Shown here: one piece after another, positions 1 to 9,373 of the stretch | Position numbering within the stretch: the stretch's first letter is position 1 | How the letters are laid out: each line of letters begins with the position of its first letter | Assembly: GCF_018448785.1 (NCBI RefSeq) | Contig: NZ_JAHCLU010000009.1 | Span: 124,001 to 188,000 of the forward strand | Source of the DNA: Halomonas jincaotanensis | Lineage (GTDB): Bacteria > Pseudomonadota > Gammaproteobacteria > Pseudomonadales > Halomonadaceae | Reading direction: 5' to 3' | Length of the DNA stretch: 64,000 bases | The notes under the pieces: generated by a model | Told to the model about the DNA's origin: nothing | Database searches by the model: none | Seen by the model: only the letters and a program-made list of their open reading frames with translations | Translations under genes and position numbers: made by a program

Positions 1-2
1 TC

Positions 3-1412
3 GATGACGCCGCAAGGCTCGATCTCTCGCCGCTCACCGGAGAGAGCCGCAGCCAAGGGGCGACGCGTGGCGACCGTGTCGTGGCCGGTGCGCGCAATCG
101 GGGCGAGGCGTTGAGCATGAGGGTGACGGCTCGGGCGGGTGAATGCCGCATGGACAGGCTCTATCGCGACATGCAGCGCGCTCAGGCCACCAAGACCCGT
201 CAGCGCGCCTTGACCGAGCGTTTTGCCGCCTGGCTATCCCCGCTGGCACTCGCGCTGGCGCTGGTGACATTAGGTGTCTCGTTCGCTTTCGAAGTACCGG
301 TTGACGAGGCCATGGTACGGGCACTGTCGGTGCTGGTGGTGGCCTGCCCCTGTGCCGTGGGATTGGCCGTGCCCTTGGCAAGCCTGGCCGGAACCGCCCG
401 AGCATTGGAGCGGGGGGTGGTGTTTCGTGATCCCTCGGCCATGGAAACGGCCGGTAATGTCCGCTCGGTGGCCTTCGACAAGACCGGCACCATGACGCTA
501 GGCAAGCTGGCTGTCACTGCCGTCAAGACGGCTCGCGGGCTAAGCGTTCGGGAAGTGCTGGGGCTGGCTGCGCGTCTCGAGTGGGGAAGCGAGCACCCGG
601 TGGGTCGGGCGATACGGCAACATGCCTTGGAGGAGGGCGTCCCGTTGGCCGAGGCGCCTTGGCGGGTCGAGGAGCGGCCGGGGCGCGGGCGCATGGCCTG
701 GCTGGTGCCGCCGCACGACGGTGACGTGCAGCCTATGCGGCTGAGCATCGGCCACCCGGAGTGGTTGGTCGAGCTTGGGGTCGCGGTACCGTCTAATGGT
801 AATGACGATCCAACGTGCACCCGGGTCGACATCGCTCAGGGGCGTCGCTGGATTGGGACGCTATGGCTCGCCGATATGCCGGATGCTTCGGCCGCGCCGC
901 TGGTGGAGTCGTTGAGACGTGAGGGTATCGACGTGGCGTTGATCAGCGGCGATCGCGCGCCTCTGGTGCATCGGCTGGGGCGAGACCTGGGGCTCGCCGA
1001 GACTGCTTGTTTCGGCGGTCGCCGACCGGAGCAGAAGCTCGCCTTGGTGGCGGCACTTCCGCGACCATCCCTATATATCGGCGATGGCATCAACGACGCG
1101 CCTGCGCTGGCTGCCGCGACGCTGGGGATATCGCCTCTCGGCGCCAGCACACAGGCGACAGATGCCGCCGCCATTCACCTGCTTTGCCCCGGGCTCGGTG
1201 GTGTGCGTGTGGCAATTGATACCGCCCGTGGCACCCAGCGGGTAATGAAACAGAACCTGGTACTCTCGATGCTTTATAATGGTTTTGCGCTGACGCTGGC
1301 GATGTGGATGCCCATACCCCCACAGGTCGCCGTGTTGGCCATGGCCCTGAGCTCTGTCAGCGTGATTGGCAACGCCGCCCGGCTGGCTTTCCGTCATTCG
1401 GATATTTCGTGA
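3..1412 (+). CDS. Heavy-metal (copper-type) P1B ATPase, 5' end outside window
   Basis: Partial gene: the reading frame is open from base 3, so the N-terminal metal-binding domain and first helices lie upstream. Visible motifs in order are LTGES of the actuator domain (bases 33-47), the CPC transport motif in VVACPCAVGLAVP, the phosphorylation site DKTGT, SEHPVGRAI of the nucleotide-binding domain and GDGINDAPAL of the hinge. The last two helices carry a YN pair and MALSS, the pattern known for Cu+ (P1B-1) pumps. It should use ATP to move Cu+ across the inner membrane. CopA (detoxification) and CcoI/FixI (supplying cytochrome oxidase) cannot be separated here; no cco gene is visible. A GTG at 81 is internal, not the start. 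Confidence 0.93.
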   Translation, partial: DDAARLDLSPLTGESRSQGATRGDRVVAGARNRGEALSMRVTARAGECRMDRLYRDMQRAQATKTRQRALTERFAAWLSPLALALALVTLGVSFAFEVPVDEAMVRALSVLVVACPCAVGLAVPLASLAGTARALERGVVFRDPSAMETAGNVRSVAFDKTGTMTLGKLAVTAVKTARGLSVREVLGLAARLEWGSEHPVGRAIRQHALEEGVPLAEAPWRVEERPGRGRMAWLVPPHDGDVQPMRLSIGHPEWLVELGVAVPSNGNDDPTCTRVDIAQGRRWIGTLWLADMPDASAAPLVESLRREGIDVALISGDRAPLVHRLGRDLGLAETACFGGRRPEQKLALVAALPRPSLYIGDGINDAPALAAATLGISPLGASTQATDAAAIHLLCPGLGGVRVAIDTARGTQRVMKQNLVLSMLYNGFALTLAMWMPIPPQVAVLAMALSSVSVIGNAARLAFRHSDIS

Positions 1413-1518
1413 GAATGCTGACGATACGCCTCGCGGTGTCCCGACTTTGCGATAGGCCACTGACAAGGGGGCGTGATTGGGGTATGTTCGTCGCAACCTT
1501 ACTTTCGAGACTCGTGAA

Positions 1519-2133
1519 ATGCCATCTCTGTCCCGCCGCCGTTTTTCTCAACTGGTGTTGACGGCGCCTCTCGCTCTGCTGGCGGCGGATGCCGCCCAGG
1601 CTAACCTCATTGACCGACTCTTGACGGACGCTATCGTGCCACGTCATGACGATGAGCTTTGGGTGCTGGTAGAAGATCGTGAGGCGTCATTGACAATTTA
1701 CCGGGGCAATCGTCGTCTCGAGCGCTTTGCTCCGATTTCCCTGGGGCGGGGTGGGGCTAGCACGCAGCGTATCAGTGGCGACCGGGTGACCCCGCTCGGC
1801 GAGTTTCGTGTCAACCGCTTCAATCGCCAGAGCAAGTTTCACATTTTCATCGGCTTGGATTACCCCACGCCCACTCATGCCCGCATGGCCCTCGAGTCGG
1901 GGGTCTACGACCAGCAAGACTACGACAATTATTTTGTTTACTACCGCCGCCATGGCTATCCTCCTCAGGATACGGTGCTAGGGGGTTACATCGGGATCCA
2001 TGGGGTCGGCAAGGGAGATCCCGAGATCCATCAGCGCTTTCATTGGACCGAAGGTTGTGTTGCGGTCACCGATGTCCAGGTCGAACGGCTGACATCATTG
2101 ATCGATATTGGCACGCGGGTAGTGATCCGCTAG
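1519..2133 (+). CDS. L,D-transpeptidase (YkuD domain), exported
   Basis: A 204-residue protein from the ATG at 1519. An upstream in-frame start at 1477 would put 14 extra residues before a clear export signal, so 1519 is preferred. The N-terminus has a RRRF pair followed by a hydrophobic stretch and an AQA cleavage-like site, so a Sec or Tat signal is likely. The C-terminal half has the YkuD signature: IGIHGVGKG and, 17 residues on, WTEGCVAV with the catalytic cysteine. Family members make 3-3 peptidoglycan cross-links or attach lipoprotein to peptidoglycan in the periplasm. It lies just upstream of an OprI/Lpp-type lipoprotein gene, a possible substrate. Confidence 0.88.
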   Translation: MPSLSRRRFSQLVLTAPLALLAADAAQANLIDRLLTDAIVPRHDDELWVLVEDREASLTIYRGNRRLERFAPISLGRGGASTQRISGDRVTPLGEFRVNRFNRQSKFHIFIGLDYPTPTHARMALESGVYDQQDYDNYFVYYRRHGYPPQDTVLGGYIGIHGVGKGDPEIHQRFHWTEGCVAVTDVQVERLTSLIDIGTRVVIR

Positions 2134-2181
2134 GCTTTGGTTACGTAGGGGATGATGAAGCTATGGACAAGCGTCGCCGAG

Positions 2182-2187
2182 TATAAT
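2182..2187 (+). promoter_or_regulatory. Candidate -10 hexamer for the lipoprotein gene
   Basis: A perfect TATAAT lies 119 bases before the lipoprotein start, in a 172-base gap with no gene. No convincing -35 hexamer sits 16-18 bases upstream. It is offered only because the downstream gene is of a class known to be strongly transcribed. Confidence 0.35.
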
Positions 2188-2305
2188 AAAACAGCGTTTG
2201 ATGTCTGTGCTTCGCAGCTCAGATGCTGCATGTTAGCCTGCATGTGCAGGATGCCTGTTTGTCAGGCAATCAACGCAAGACCAAGGAATACTCAAGGAGA
2301 ACTCT

Positions 2306-2569
2306 ATGACTCTGAAGACCGCTCTGAAGATGACTGCTGCTGCTGCCTCACTGGCCGTTCTGGCGGGCTGTGCTTCCAACGGCGCATTGGAAGAAGTGCG
2401 CATGACTGCTGAATCCGCACAGGCCGATGCTGCAGAAGCGCGCAGCATCGCGACCCAGGCGCAGAACACTGCCAACCAGGCACAGCGGGACGCCCAGGCA
2501 GCCCTGCAGATGTCCGAGCAGAACCGCGATGAAATGAACCGCATGTTCGAGCGCTCCATGCAGAAGTAA
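2306..2569 (+). CDS. oprI: OprI/Lpp-type outer-membrane murein lipoprotein
   Basis: An 87-residue protein with a lipoprotein signal ending in the lipobox LAGC (Cys at about residue 22). The mature part is an alanine-rich coiled coil with heptad spacing and ends in a C-terminal lysine (RSMQK). Length, Ala-rich helix and terminal Lys match Pseudomonas OprI and E. coli Lpp, where the Lys is linked to peptidoglycan by an L,D-transpeptidase. A strong ribosome site (AAGGAG) lies 8-9 bases before the ATG and a good terminator follows. L,D-transpeptidase genes lie on both sides (ending at 2133; 2699-3808 on the minus strand), which suggests a dedicated enzyme-substrate set. Confidence 0.9.
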   Translation: MTLKTALKMTAAAASLAVLAGCASNGALEEVRMTAESAQADAAEARSIATQAQNTANQAQRDAQAALQMSEQNRDEMNRMFERSMQK

Positions 2570-2620
2570 TCCTGCCGGAGTGTCGGCATTTCTCTACGGA
2601 TGATGTCGGTTATGCAGCAG

Positions 2621-2649
2621 AAAAAACCCCGCTTCAGCGGGGTTTTTTT
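2621..2649. terminator. Bidirectional Rho-independent terminator
   Basis: Hairpin CCCCGC-TTCA-GCGGGG flanked by an A-run on one side and seven T on the other, so it can stop transcription in both directions. It lies between the stops of the converging lipoprotein gene (plus) and LysM L,D-transpeptidase gene (minus). Confidence 0.93.
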
Positions 2650-2698
2650 CGTGACATGGCCGGCTTATATGCCATCAGCATCGTGTAAGCTGGCCTGA

Positions 2699-3808
2699 TT
2701 AGACGCCATTTAAAGGCTCCCCTTGGCGAGCAGTGGCCTCAAGGAAATCGTACAAGGTGTCGGGCCGGTCTTCACGAGGCTGTGTGTCCTCCTCGGCGGA
2801 GCGTAGCAGTGAAACGATAGCGCCATTGGGTGCTTCGACCAAGCGCCTCACCTTGGCATAGTCGACCGGTGGGTCGACCTCGCCAAAGGCGGTTGAAACC
2901 ACTTCAAGGGCATTGATCAGGGGCTCGAAACTCGCCTGGTTCTCTTCCAGCTGAGGAAACGACTGGGCATACAGGATGCCCTCCTGTGACCATCCGGACT
3001 TGAAAGGCTGATCGATGATGTTGACGGGGGTGCCGCTCGGCACTCGCTCGAAGAGCGACTCGATATCTTCGGGATACATGCGGATACAGCCGCGGCTGAC
3101 ACGCATACCGACGCCTTCTGGCCTGTTGGTACCATGGATCAGGTAGCTTGGCAGGCCCAGCAGGATCGCATGGCTGCCCAAGGGGTTTTCCGGACCTGGC
3201 GGTACCACGGAGGGAGGCGGGTCGCCTCGTGCGGCGGCTTCCTCGCGCATTGAGCGCGGCGGGGACCAATGGGGATCCTTGACCTTGACCGTCGTGCGGG
3301 TTTTGCCCACCGGCGTGCCGAAACCGTCGCGCCCGACACTGATGGGATAGGTCTCGACGATATTCTCGGCAGAGTAATAGTAAAGGCGCAGTTCCGAGAG
3401 GTTGACGACGATACCCTCGCGTGGCGCATCGGGCAGGATGTGGCGCTTGGGAATCATGACCTCGGTCCCCGCTCGCGGTGCCCAGATACTGACCTCTGGG
3501 TTGGCCATGCGAATCGCCTCGTAACCGACATTGTGCCGGCGAGCCAGGTCAACCAGGGTGTCACCCTTCTCGATCACGACCGACTCCTCCTGCCCGATGA
3601 CGCTACCTTTCTCGGGCAGGAGGTAGTGACCGCGAGGTAGGCCTTGCCCGCTGTCATTTTCCTGAGCCTGGGCATTGATTGGCAGGAGCGTCATCGCGAG
3701 CAGTGTGGAGAAAAGAAACGTGGCGACAAGCCGTAAGGAGGGTGGCAAGCTGAATATCGGCGCAGCGTGGCATTTCCTCGTTCGGACCGCCAAGAGTAAG
3801 TCATCCAT
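2699..3808 (-). CDS. L,D-transpeptidase with LysM domain (ErfK/YbiS/YnhG family)
   Basis: About 369 residues, converging on the lipoprotein gene. The N-terminus has a hydrophobic signal segment ending near AQAQ. A LysM motif follows (IEKGDTLVDLARRHNVGYEA), then the YkuD catalytic domain with HGTN and, at the active site, SRGCIRM. Layout and length fit the E. coli ErfK/YbiS/YcfS/YnhG group, which join Braun lipoprotein to peptidoglycan or form 3-3 cross-links. A C-terminal tail of roughly 80 residues follows the catalytic domain. Start: a TTG at 3811 directly precedes the ATG at 3808; the ATG is preferred, but the signal peptide begins some 20 residues later and a still later start is possible. 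Confidence 0.93.
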   Translation of the reverse strand: MDDLLLAVRTRKCHAAPIFSLPPSLRLVATFLFSTLLAMTLLPINAQAQENDSGQGLPRGHYLLPEKGSVIGQEESVVIEKGDTLVDLARRHNVGYEAIRMANPEVSIWAPRAGTEVMIPKRHILPDAPREGIVVNLSELRLYYYSAENIVETYPISVGRDGFGTPVGKTRTTVKVKDPHWSPPRSMREEAAARGDPPPSVVPPGPENPLGSHAILLGLPSYLIHGTNRPEGVGMRVSRGCIRMYPEDIESLFERVPSGTPVNIIDQPFKSGWSQEGILYAQSFPQLEENQASFEPLINALEVVSTAFGEVDPPVDYAKVRRLVEAPNGAIVSLLRSAEEDTQPREDRPDTLYDFLEATARQGEPLNGV

Positions 3809-3952
3809 CAAGGTTGTCTCTTTATTGGAGTATCACAACTCTGCCGGCTTTCCTGTCGTGGGCGACTAGGAACAGAGCGACGACAGTCCCCGCCTGCATA
3901 GCTTGCACTGAGTGGTAGCGGCTTGCCAGCGTTTCAAGAAGTAGCTTGCCGC

Positions 3953-6900
3953 TCAAGCGGCTTGAGCCTTGCGGTTAAGGGCATCCAGCAAGGTTTCCAC
4001 CGCCTGAAAGCGTGCTTGTTCACTTTGCATGTCGGCCTCGAAGCGCAGGGTGTCGGCGCCATCGAGCCGGTAGCGATTCGGCGCCTGCTGAATAAGTTCC
4101 ACAAGCGTCAAGGGGTCGACACGGGTTCCGGTGCCGAAGATCAGCCTTCCTTTCTCGGAACCCGCCTCGAGACGCACGATCCCAAGCTGTTCGGCTCGTT
4201 GGCGTAAACGGGTCTGATGCATCAAGGTTTTCACCGGTGCCGGCAACAGGCCGAAGCGGTCGATCATTTCCACCTGTAGCTCCTTGAGTTCGCCTTCATC
4301 GGCGGCACTGGCAATACGCTTGTACATGACCAGGCGCTGTTGTACGTCGTGGAGATAGTCGTCGGGAATCAGTGCCGGCAGGTTAAGGCTGATTTCCACG
4401 CCTTCGTCGAGTGGTGACTCGATGTTGGGCGTCTTGCCGGCACGGATCGCCTGTACCGCGCGGTCGAGCATCTGCATATAGAGGCCGTACCCCAGCGCTT
4501 CCATCTGCCCGCTCTGTTCTTCTCCCAGCAGTTCACCGGCACCACGGATTTCCATGTCGTGGCTGGCCAGCGTGAAGCCGGCACCGAGTTCCTCGGCCTG
4601 ACCAATAGCTTCCAGACGCTTGACGGCATCACGGGTCATGGCCCGTGGTGGGGGCGCCAGTAGGTAGGCATAGGCCTGGTGATGGCTGCGGCCGACACGT
4701 CCTCGCAGCTGATGCAGCTGCGCCAGACCGAACCTGTCGGCGCGCTCGATGATGATGGTATTGGCGCTGGGCACATCGATTCCCGTCTCGATGATCGTCG
4801 AGCACACCAGCACGTTGAAGCGCTTGTGATAGAAGTCGGACATCACGCGCTCGAGCGAGCGTTCGGGCAGCTGGCCATGGGCGACTCCGACACGCGCCTC
4901 AGGCACCAGTTCGCGTAGCCGTTCCGCGGCTGTCTCGATGGTCTTGACTTCATTGTGCAGGTAGTAGACCTGACCGCCGCGCAGCAGCTCGCGCAGCAGA
5001 GCCTCCTTGATGATCGCCTCGTCGCGTTGTTGGACGAAGGTCTTGACCGAGAGTCGGCGCGGTGGCGGGGTGGCGATGATCGACAGATCACGGATACCGC
5101 TCATGGCCATATTGAGGGTGCGCGGAATGGGCGTGGCCGTCATGGTGAGAATGTCCATCTCGGCGCGCAGGCTCTTGAGCTTTTCCTTCTGGCCCACCCC
5201 GAAGCGGTGTTCCTCGTCGATGATCAAGAGCCCCATCCGTGGCAACCGGGTCTGCTTCGATAGCAGCTTGTGCGTGCCGATGACGATATCGGCCTTGCCT
5301 TCCTCGATTCGCTTAAGAGACTCTGCCTGCCCCTTGCCTGAGGTGAAGCGCGAGATGATCTCGATATTGACCGCGGTATCGGCAAAGCGATCGCGGAAGT
5401 TTTCGTAATGCTGACGGGCCAACAAGGTGGTGGGCACCAGTACCACGACCTGGCGACCGGAGTGAACCGCGAGGAAGGCCGCACGCATGGCGACTTCGGT
5501 CTTGCCGAAGCCGACATCGCCGCAGACGACGCGATCCATGGGTTGCGGGGCGGTCATGTCGTCGATCACCGCGTGGATGGCGGCGCGCTGATCGGGTGTT
5601 TCCTCGAAAGGAAAGCTGGCGGCGAATCGCCGGTAGGCGTCGTCGGGCGGGTCGTGGGCGAAACCCTGCTGGGCTTCGCGACGCGCGTAGATATCGAGAA
5701 GCTCTGCCGCCGTGTCGCGGATCTTCTCGGCGGCCTTGCGCTTGGCTTTATCCCACCGCTCCGAGCCTAGCCGGTGCAGTGGCGCGAGTTCGTCGTCGGC
5801 ACCGGCATAACGTGAGATGAGGTGCAAGCTGTCGACCGGTACATAGAGGCGAGCCCCGTCAGCATATTCGAGCGCCACGAATTCGGCCGCCTGGCCGCCG
5901 GCGTCGAGCGTTTCCAGGCCCAGGTATCGGCCGACGCCGTGGGCTTGATGTACCACAGGGGCACCGGGACGCAACTCCGAGAGATGACGAATCGCCAGTT
6001 CATTGTCGTCGGTCGCTTTTTCGCGGCGCCGACTCTGACGCACGACGTCACCGAACAGCTCGGTCTCGCTGATCACCGCGAGATTGGGCTCGGTCAGCCA
6101 GAGGCCGGCATCGATTTCCCCTTCCGTGAGCGCTAAGCGTGAATCTGATGCCAGAAACGCTGGAAAATCTTCCACATGGGGGAGCGTGAGCCTCAGCGGC
6201 GCCAGCGTTTCCTCAAGCGCCTCGCGGCGCCCCCGCGATTCCGCCACAAACAGCACGCGGCTGTCGTGCTGGGTGGCCAGGAAGTGCTCCAGGGCGGCGA
6301 GCGGCTGCTTGGCCCGAGCATTGATGGCCACATCGGGCGGTGGCTGGGTCGCTGGGAGACTCGCGTGGCGATGGTCGCTGTCGTCGGTCAGCTCGACGCG
6401 AGGGTGGCGCTTGATGGCGGCAAAGACATCGGCGACGGGGACGAAGGCGCGGTGCGGGGGTAACAACGGCCTTGTCGGGTCGACCCCGAGGTTCTCGTAA
6501 CGACTCTCGATGGCGCCCCAGTGGTGTTCTGCGGCGGTGAAGACGTCAGGCAGCAGGGCCACGCGCGTGCCTTTGGCCAGGTGCTCGAAGAGGGTGGCGG
6601 TGTGGTCGAAAAACAGCGGAAGATACTGCTCGAGACCGGGAGAGGGAATACCCTTCAGTGCATCGATGTAGAGAGGGCATTGGCGGGGATCGACATCGAA
6701 GAGGGTTTCAAAGCCCTCGCGGAAGCGGGCGATGGCCTCCGGGGAGAGTGAGTATTCGTGGGCCGGAAGCAGTTCTATCCTGGCGACCTTGTCTCGGCTG
6801 CGCTGGGTGTCAGGGTGGAAGTGGCGCAGGGTGTCGATCTCGTCGTCGAACAGATCGATTCTCAGGGGGTCTTCGCTACCCATGGGGAACAGGTCGATCA

Positions 6901-7402
6901 AGGCGCCCCGCAGGGCGTATTCACCCGGTTCGTACACCGTCTCGACGGCACGGTAGCCGGCACGAGAAAGCGCGTCACGAAAACCCTCACGGTCTAGGTG
7001 CATGCCGGTTTCCAGCGCCAGAACCCGGCCGGCGATGTATTCCACCGGTGGCAATCGCTGCATCAATGTGTTGATTGGCACTAGAACGATGCCGTGCTCG
7101 CCATCCTGGAGCCGACGCAGGGTACGCAGCCGCGAGGAGACAATGTCCTGATGGGGCGAGAAGCTGTCGTAGGGCAACGTTTCCCAGTCTGGAAAGGGCA
7201 TTACCGACGTGACGGCGAAGAAGCGCAGGTCGTTTTCGAGCCGTTGCGCCTGGGCGGTGTCGGCGGTAATCACCAGCAGCGGTGCATCGTCGGCCAGGTG
7301 GGCGAGCGCCAAGGCGCCAGCACTGCCATGGGGCGTTTGCCAGTAGAGCGTATCGCGCAGGCCTTGGGGCCGCGGCGGGTTTAGCGGCGAGAATGTCGGC
7401 AT
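3953..7402 (-). CDS. mfd: Transcription-repair coupling factor Mfd
   Basis: About 1149 residues, the usual Mfd length. The N-terminal UvrB-like module is followed by the RNA-polymerase interaction region (LVHQAHGVG-like segment, here PVVHQAHGVGRYLG) and a RecG-like translocase with Walker A (GDVGFGKTEVAMRAAF), the DEEH box in LLIIDEEHRFGVGQ and helicase motif VI (QLRGRVGRS). It removes stalled RNA polymerase from DNA lesions and recruits UvrA. Start set at the ATG at 7402 (MPTFSPL); an upstream in-frame start at 7465 would add 21 atypical residues. It is transcribed away from gap; the gap promoter candidate lies in the shared 200-base spacer. Confidence 0.97.
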   Translation of the reverse strand: MPTFSPLNPPRPQGLRDTLYWQTPHGSAGALALAHLADDAPLLVITADTAQAQRLENDLRFFAVTSVMPFPDWETLPYDSFSPHQDIVSSRLRTLRRLQDGEHGIVLVPINTLMQRLPPVEYIAGRVLALETGMHLDREGFRDALSRAGYRAVETVYEPGEYALRGALIDLFPMGSEDPLRIDLFDDEIDTLRHFHPDTQRSRDKVARIELLPAHEYSLSPEAIARFREGFETLFDVDPRQCPLYIDALKGIPSPGLEQYLPLFFDHTATLFEHLAKGTRVALLPDVFTAAEHHWGAIESRYENLGVDPTRPLLPPHRAFVPVADVFAAIKRHPRVELTDDSDHRHASLPATQPPPDVAINARAKQPLAALEHFLATQHDSRVLFVAESRGRREALEETLAPLRLTLPHVEDFPAFLASDSRLALTEGEIDAGLWLTEPNLAVISETELFGDVVRQSRRREKATDDNELAIRHLSELRPGAPVVHQAHGVGRYLGLETLDAGGQAAEFVALEYADGARLYVPVDSLHLISRYAGADDELAPLHRLGSERWDKAKRKAAEKIRDTAAELLDIYARREAQQGFAHDPPDDAYRRFAASFPFEETPDQRAAIHAVIDDMTAPQPMDRVVCGDVGFGKTEVAMRAAFLAVHSGRQVVVLVPTTLLARQHYENFRDRFADTAVNIEIISRFTSGKGQAESLKRIEEGKADIVIGTHKLLSKQTRLPRMGLLIIDEEHRFGVGQKEKLKSLRAEMDILTMTATPIPRTLNMAMSGIRDLSIIATPPPRRLSVKTFVQQRDEAIIKEALLRELLRGGQVYYLHNEVKTIETAAERLRELVPEARVGVAHGQLPERSLERVMSDFYHKRFNVLVCSTIIETGIDVPSANTIIIERADRFGLAQLHQLRGRVGRSHHQAYAYLLAPPPRAMTRDAVKRLEAIGQAEELGAGFTLASHDMEIRGAGELLGEEQSGQMEALGYGLYMQMLDRAVQAIRAGKTPNIESPLDEGVEISLNLPALIPDDYLHDVQQRLVMYKRIASAADEGELKELQVEMIDRFGLLPAPVKTLMHQTRLRQRAEQLGIVRLEAGSEKGRLIFGTGTRVDPLTLVELIQQAPNRYRLDGADTLRFEADMQSEQARFQAVETLLDALNRKAQAA

Positions 7403-7543
7403 GGTCTCTTCGGCTGGAGGTAATGATGGATGACGGTACGCTTCCCTGGCGGCAAGCCCCAACATGATACCAGCCTCGCTTGAGGCGTGTAGTCAACACA
7501 CGTTTTCTGTAATCCCTTTACAGCGGTTACGACCATCCTGCGA

Positions 7544-7572
7544 TTGCCCCGGCGATGCAGGCCCACGATAAT
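7544..7572 (+). promoter_or_regulatory. Candidate sigma-70 promoter of gap
   Basis: TTGCCC (7544-7549), a 17-base spacer, then GATAAT (7567-7572). Transcription would begin near 7579. That rules out the in-frame ATG at 7555 and supports the GTG at 7609 as the gap start. Confidence 0.5.
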
Positions 7573-7608
7573 AGTCTCCCATATCTCCCACCGTCAGAGA
7601 GGCTTCAC

Positions 7609-9072
7609 GTGAGTCAACCCCCCCTCGAAACCGTCTTCCAGGAATGGCATGACAATCAGGCGATCGCCGAGCAGATGATCCCACTCATCGGCAGACTCTA
7701 TCGCCGACACAACGTCGTCACCACTCTCTATGGTCGCTCGCTCTTCAATCGCAGCGTGATTCGCATCCTCAAGGACCATCGCTTCGTGCGGAAGGTCGAG
7801 GGTACCGAACTCTCCGTGCAGGACACGTTCCCGTTGATCCAGGCCATGGCTCAGCTCAACCTGGGGCCGGCGCATGTCGATGTGGGCAAGCTGGGGGTGG
7901 CATTCAAGAAGCGTGGCAGTGGAGACGCCATGGCTTTCATGCGCGAGGAGTTGGCCGAGATCATTGATGGGCATGACCCTGGCGCCGGCAATGGTAAACC
8001 CAAGGACGTGGTGCTTTACGGTTTCGGGCGCATCGGACGGATTCTGGCACGCGTGCTGATCGAGAAGGCGGGGGGCGGCAACCTGTTGCGCTTGCGGGCT
8101 ATCGTGGTACGCGGTCGTGGCGATATTGCCAAGGACCTCGAGAAGCGAGCTAGCCTGCTGCGAAGGGATTCGGTACACGGTCCCTTCAACGGCACCATCA
8201 GTATCGATACCGAGGCACGTACCCTCACTGCCAACGGTAATGTCATTCAGGTCATCTATGCGGATTCACCGGCAGACGTCGATTACACCCGCTATGGGAT
8301 CGATAACGCCGTGGTGGTCGACAATACCGGCATCTGGCGTGATGAAGAGGGCCTTGGTCAGCATCTGGCCTGCAAGGGCGTGGCCAAGGCGCTGCTGACG
8401 GCGCCGGGAAAGGGGGATATCAAGAACATCGTCTTTGGCATCAACCACGCTGAGATCGGCGCCGAGGATCGCATTATTTCGGCGGCATCGTGCACCACCA
8501 ATGCCATCGTGCCGGCGCTTAAGGCGATCAACGATGAGTTCGGCGTCGCGCATGGGCATGTCGAGACAGTGCATGCCTACACCAACGACCAGAACCTGAT
8601 CGACAATTACCACAAGGGTGATCGCCGGGGGCGCAGCGCACCGCTGAACATGGTGCTGACCGAGACCGGCGCCGCCAAGGCCGTGGTCAAGGCATTGCCC
8701 GAATTTGCCGGCAAGCTGACCGGTAACGCCATTCGCGTACCGATCCCCAATGTCTCCATGGCGATTCTCAATCTGACCCTCGAGAAGGAAACCGACGCCA
8801 AGACGCTGAATGACTATCTGCGCCGCATGTCGATTGAATCCACCTATCAGAAGCAGATCGATTACGTCGACTCCCCCGAAGTGGTCTCGTCTGATTTCGT
8901 CGGCAATCGTCATGCGGGTATCGTCGATGCCAAGGCGACGATCGCCAATGGACGAAACGCCGTCCTCTACGTCTGGTACGACAACGAATTCGGCTACAGC
9001 TGTCAGGTGATCCGCATCCTGCAGCACATCTCCAACGTGCATTTTCGCAAGCTGCCCCGCGCCAGCGAGTGA
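7609..9072 (+). CDS. gap: Glyceraldehyde-3-phosphate dehydrogenase, long form
   Basis: 487 residues from a GTG start preceded by AGAGAGG at 7596-7602. Compared with the standard ~330-residue enzyme it has an N-terminal extension of about 130 residues, as in the long GAPDH of Pseudomonas. The Rossmann start reads LYGFGRIGR and the catalytic Cys is in SAASCTTNAIVP; WYDNEFGYS lies near the C-terminus. It converts glyceraldehyde-3-phosphate and phosphate to 1,3-bisphosphoglycerate with NAD(P)+, or the reverse in gluconeogenesis. A perfect 13-bp hairpin lies just after the stop. Confidence 0.95.
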   Translation: MSQPPLETVFQEWHDNQAIAEQMIPLIGRLYRRHNVVTTLYGRSLFNRSVIRILKDHRFVRKVEGTELSVQDTFPLIQAMAQLNLGPAHVDVGKLGVAFKKRGSGDAMAFMREELAEIIDGHDPGAGNGKPKDVVLYGFGRIGRILARVLIEKAGGGNLLRLRAIVVRGRGDIAKDLEKRASLLRRDSVHGPFNGTISIDTEARTLTANGNVIQVIYADSPADVDYTRYGIDNAVVVDNTGIWRDEEGLGQHLACKGVAKALLTAPGKGDIKNIVFGINHAEIGAEDRIISAASCTTNAIVPALKAINDEFGVAHGHVETVHAYTNDQNLIDNYHKGDRRGRSAPLNMVLTETGAAKAVVKALPEFAGKLTGNAIRVPIPNVSMAILNLTLEKETDAKTLNDYLRRMSIESTYQKQIDYVDSPEVVSSDFVGNRHAGIVDAKATIANGRNAVLYVWYDNEFGYSCQVIRILQHISNVHFRKLPRASE

Positions 9073-9082
9073 CCTTCTACGT

Positions 9083-9112
9083 GTTGGCACTCCTCCCGCG
9101 AGGAGTGCCAAC
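9083..9112 (+). terminator. Perfect 13-bp hairpin after gap, no T-tract
   Basis: GTTGGCACTCCTC-CCGC-GAGGAGTGCCAAC begins 11 bases after the gap stop. The stem is perfect with a 4-base loop. It is followed by ATGCCC rather than a U-run, so it could be a terminator-like 3' stabiliser rather than a classical intrinsic terminator. Confidence 0.6.
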
Positions 9113-9228
9113 ATGCCCATCTTGGCGTCGATTTCGTGGGCGCTCCCAGCCGGTATGGCTTACTTCCACAGGCCCGTCCGGGTCGCATACAGCTCCGTTG
9201 CAACCACTGCCTTATACCTTGTGGCAGG

Positions 9229-9257
9229 TGGTCATCCCGACAGCATGTCATTATAAT
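9229..9257 (+). promoter_or_regulatory. Candidate promoter of the nqr operon
   Basis: A perfect TATAAT at 9252-9257 is preceded, with a 17-base spacer, by TGGTCA (9229-9234, 4 of 6 to TTGACA). It lies 117 bases before the nqrA start. Confidence 0.55.
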
Positions 9258-9373
9258 ATCTTGGATATCTGGGGTGGCCCGGGACTCTCTTGGGCCTGAC
9301 TGCTAACATATCGGAACCACAAGAATTCGAACCCATTTCCTTCGTATATCCGATCCATCAACTGGGCGAGACT

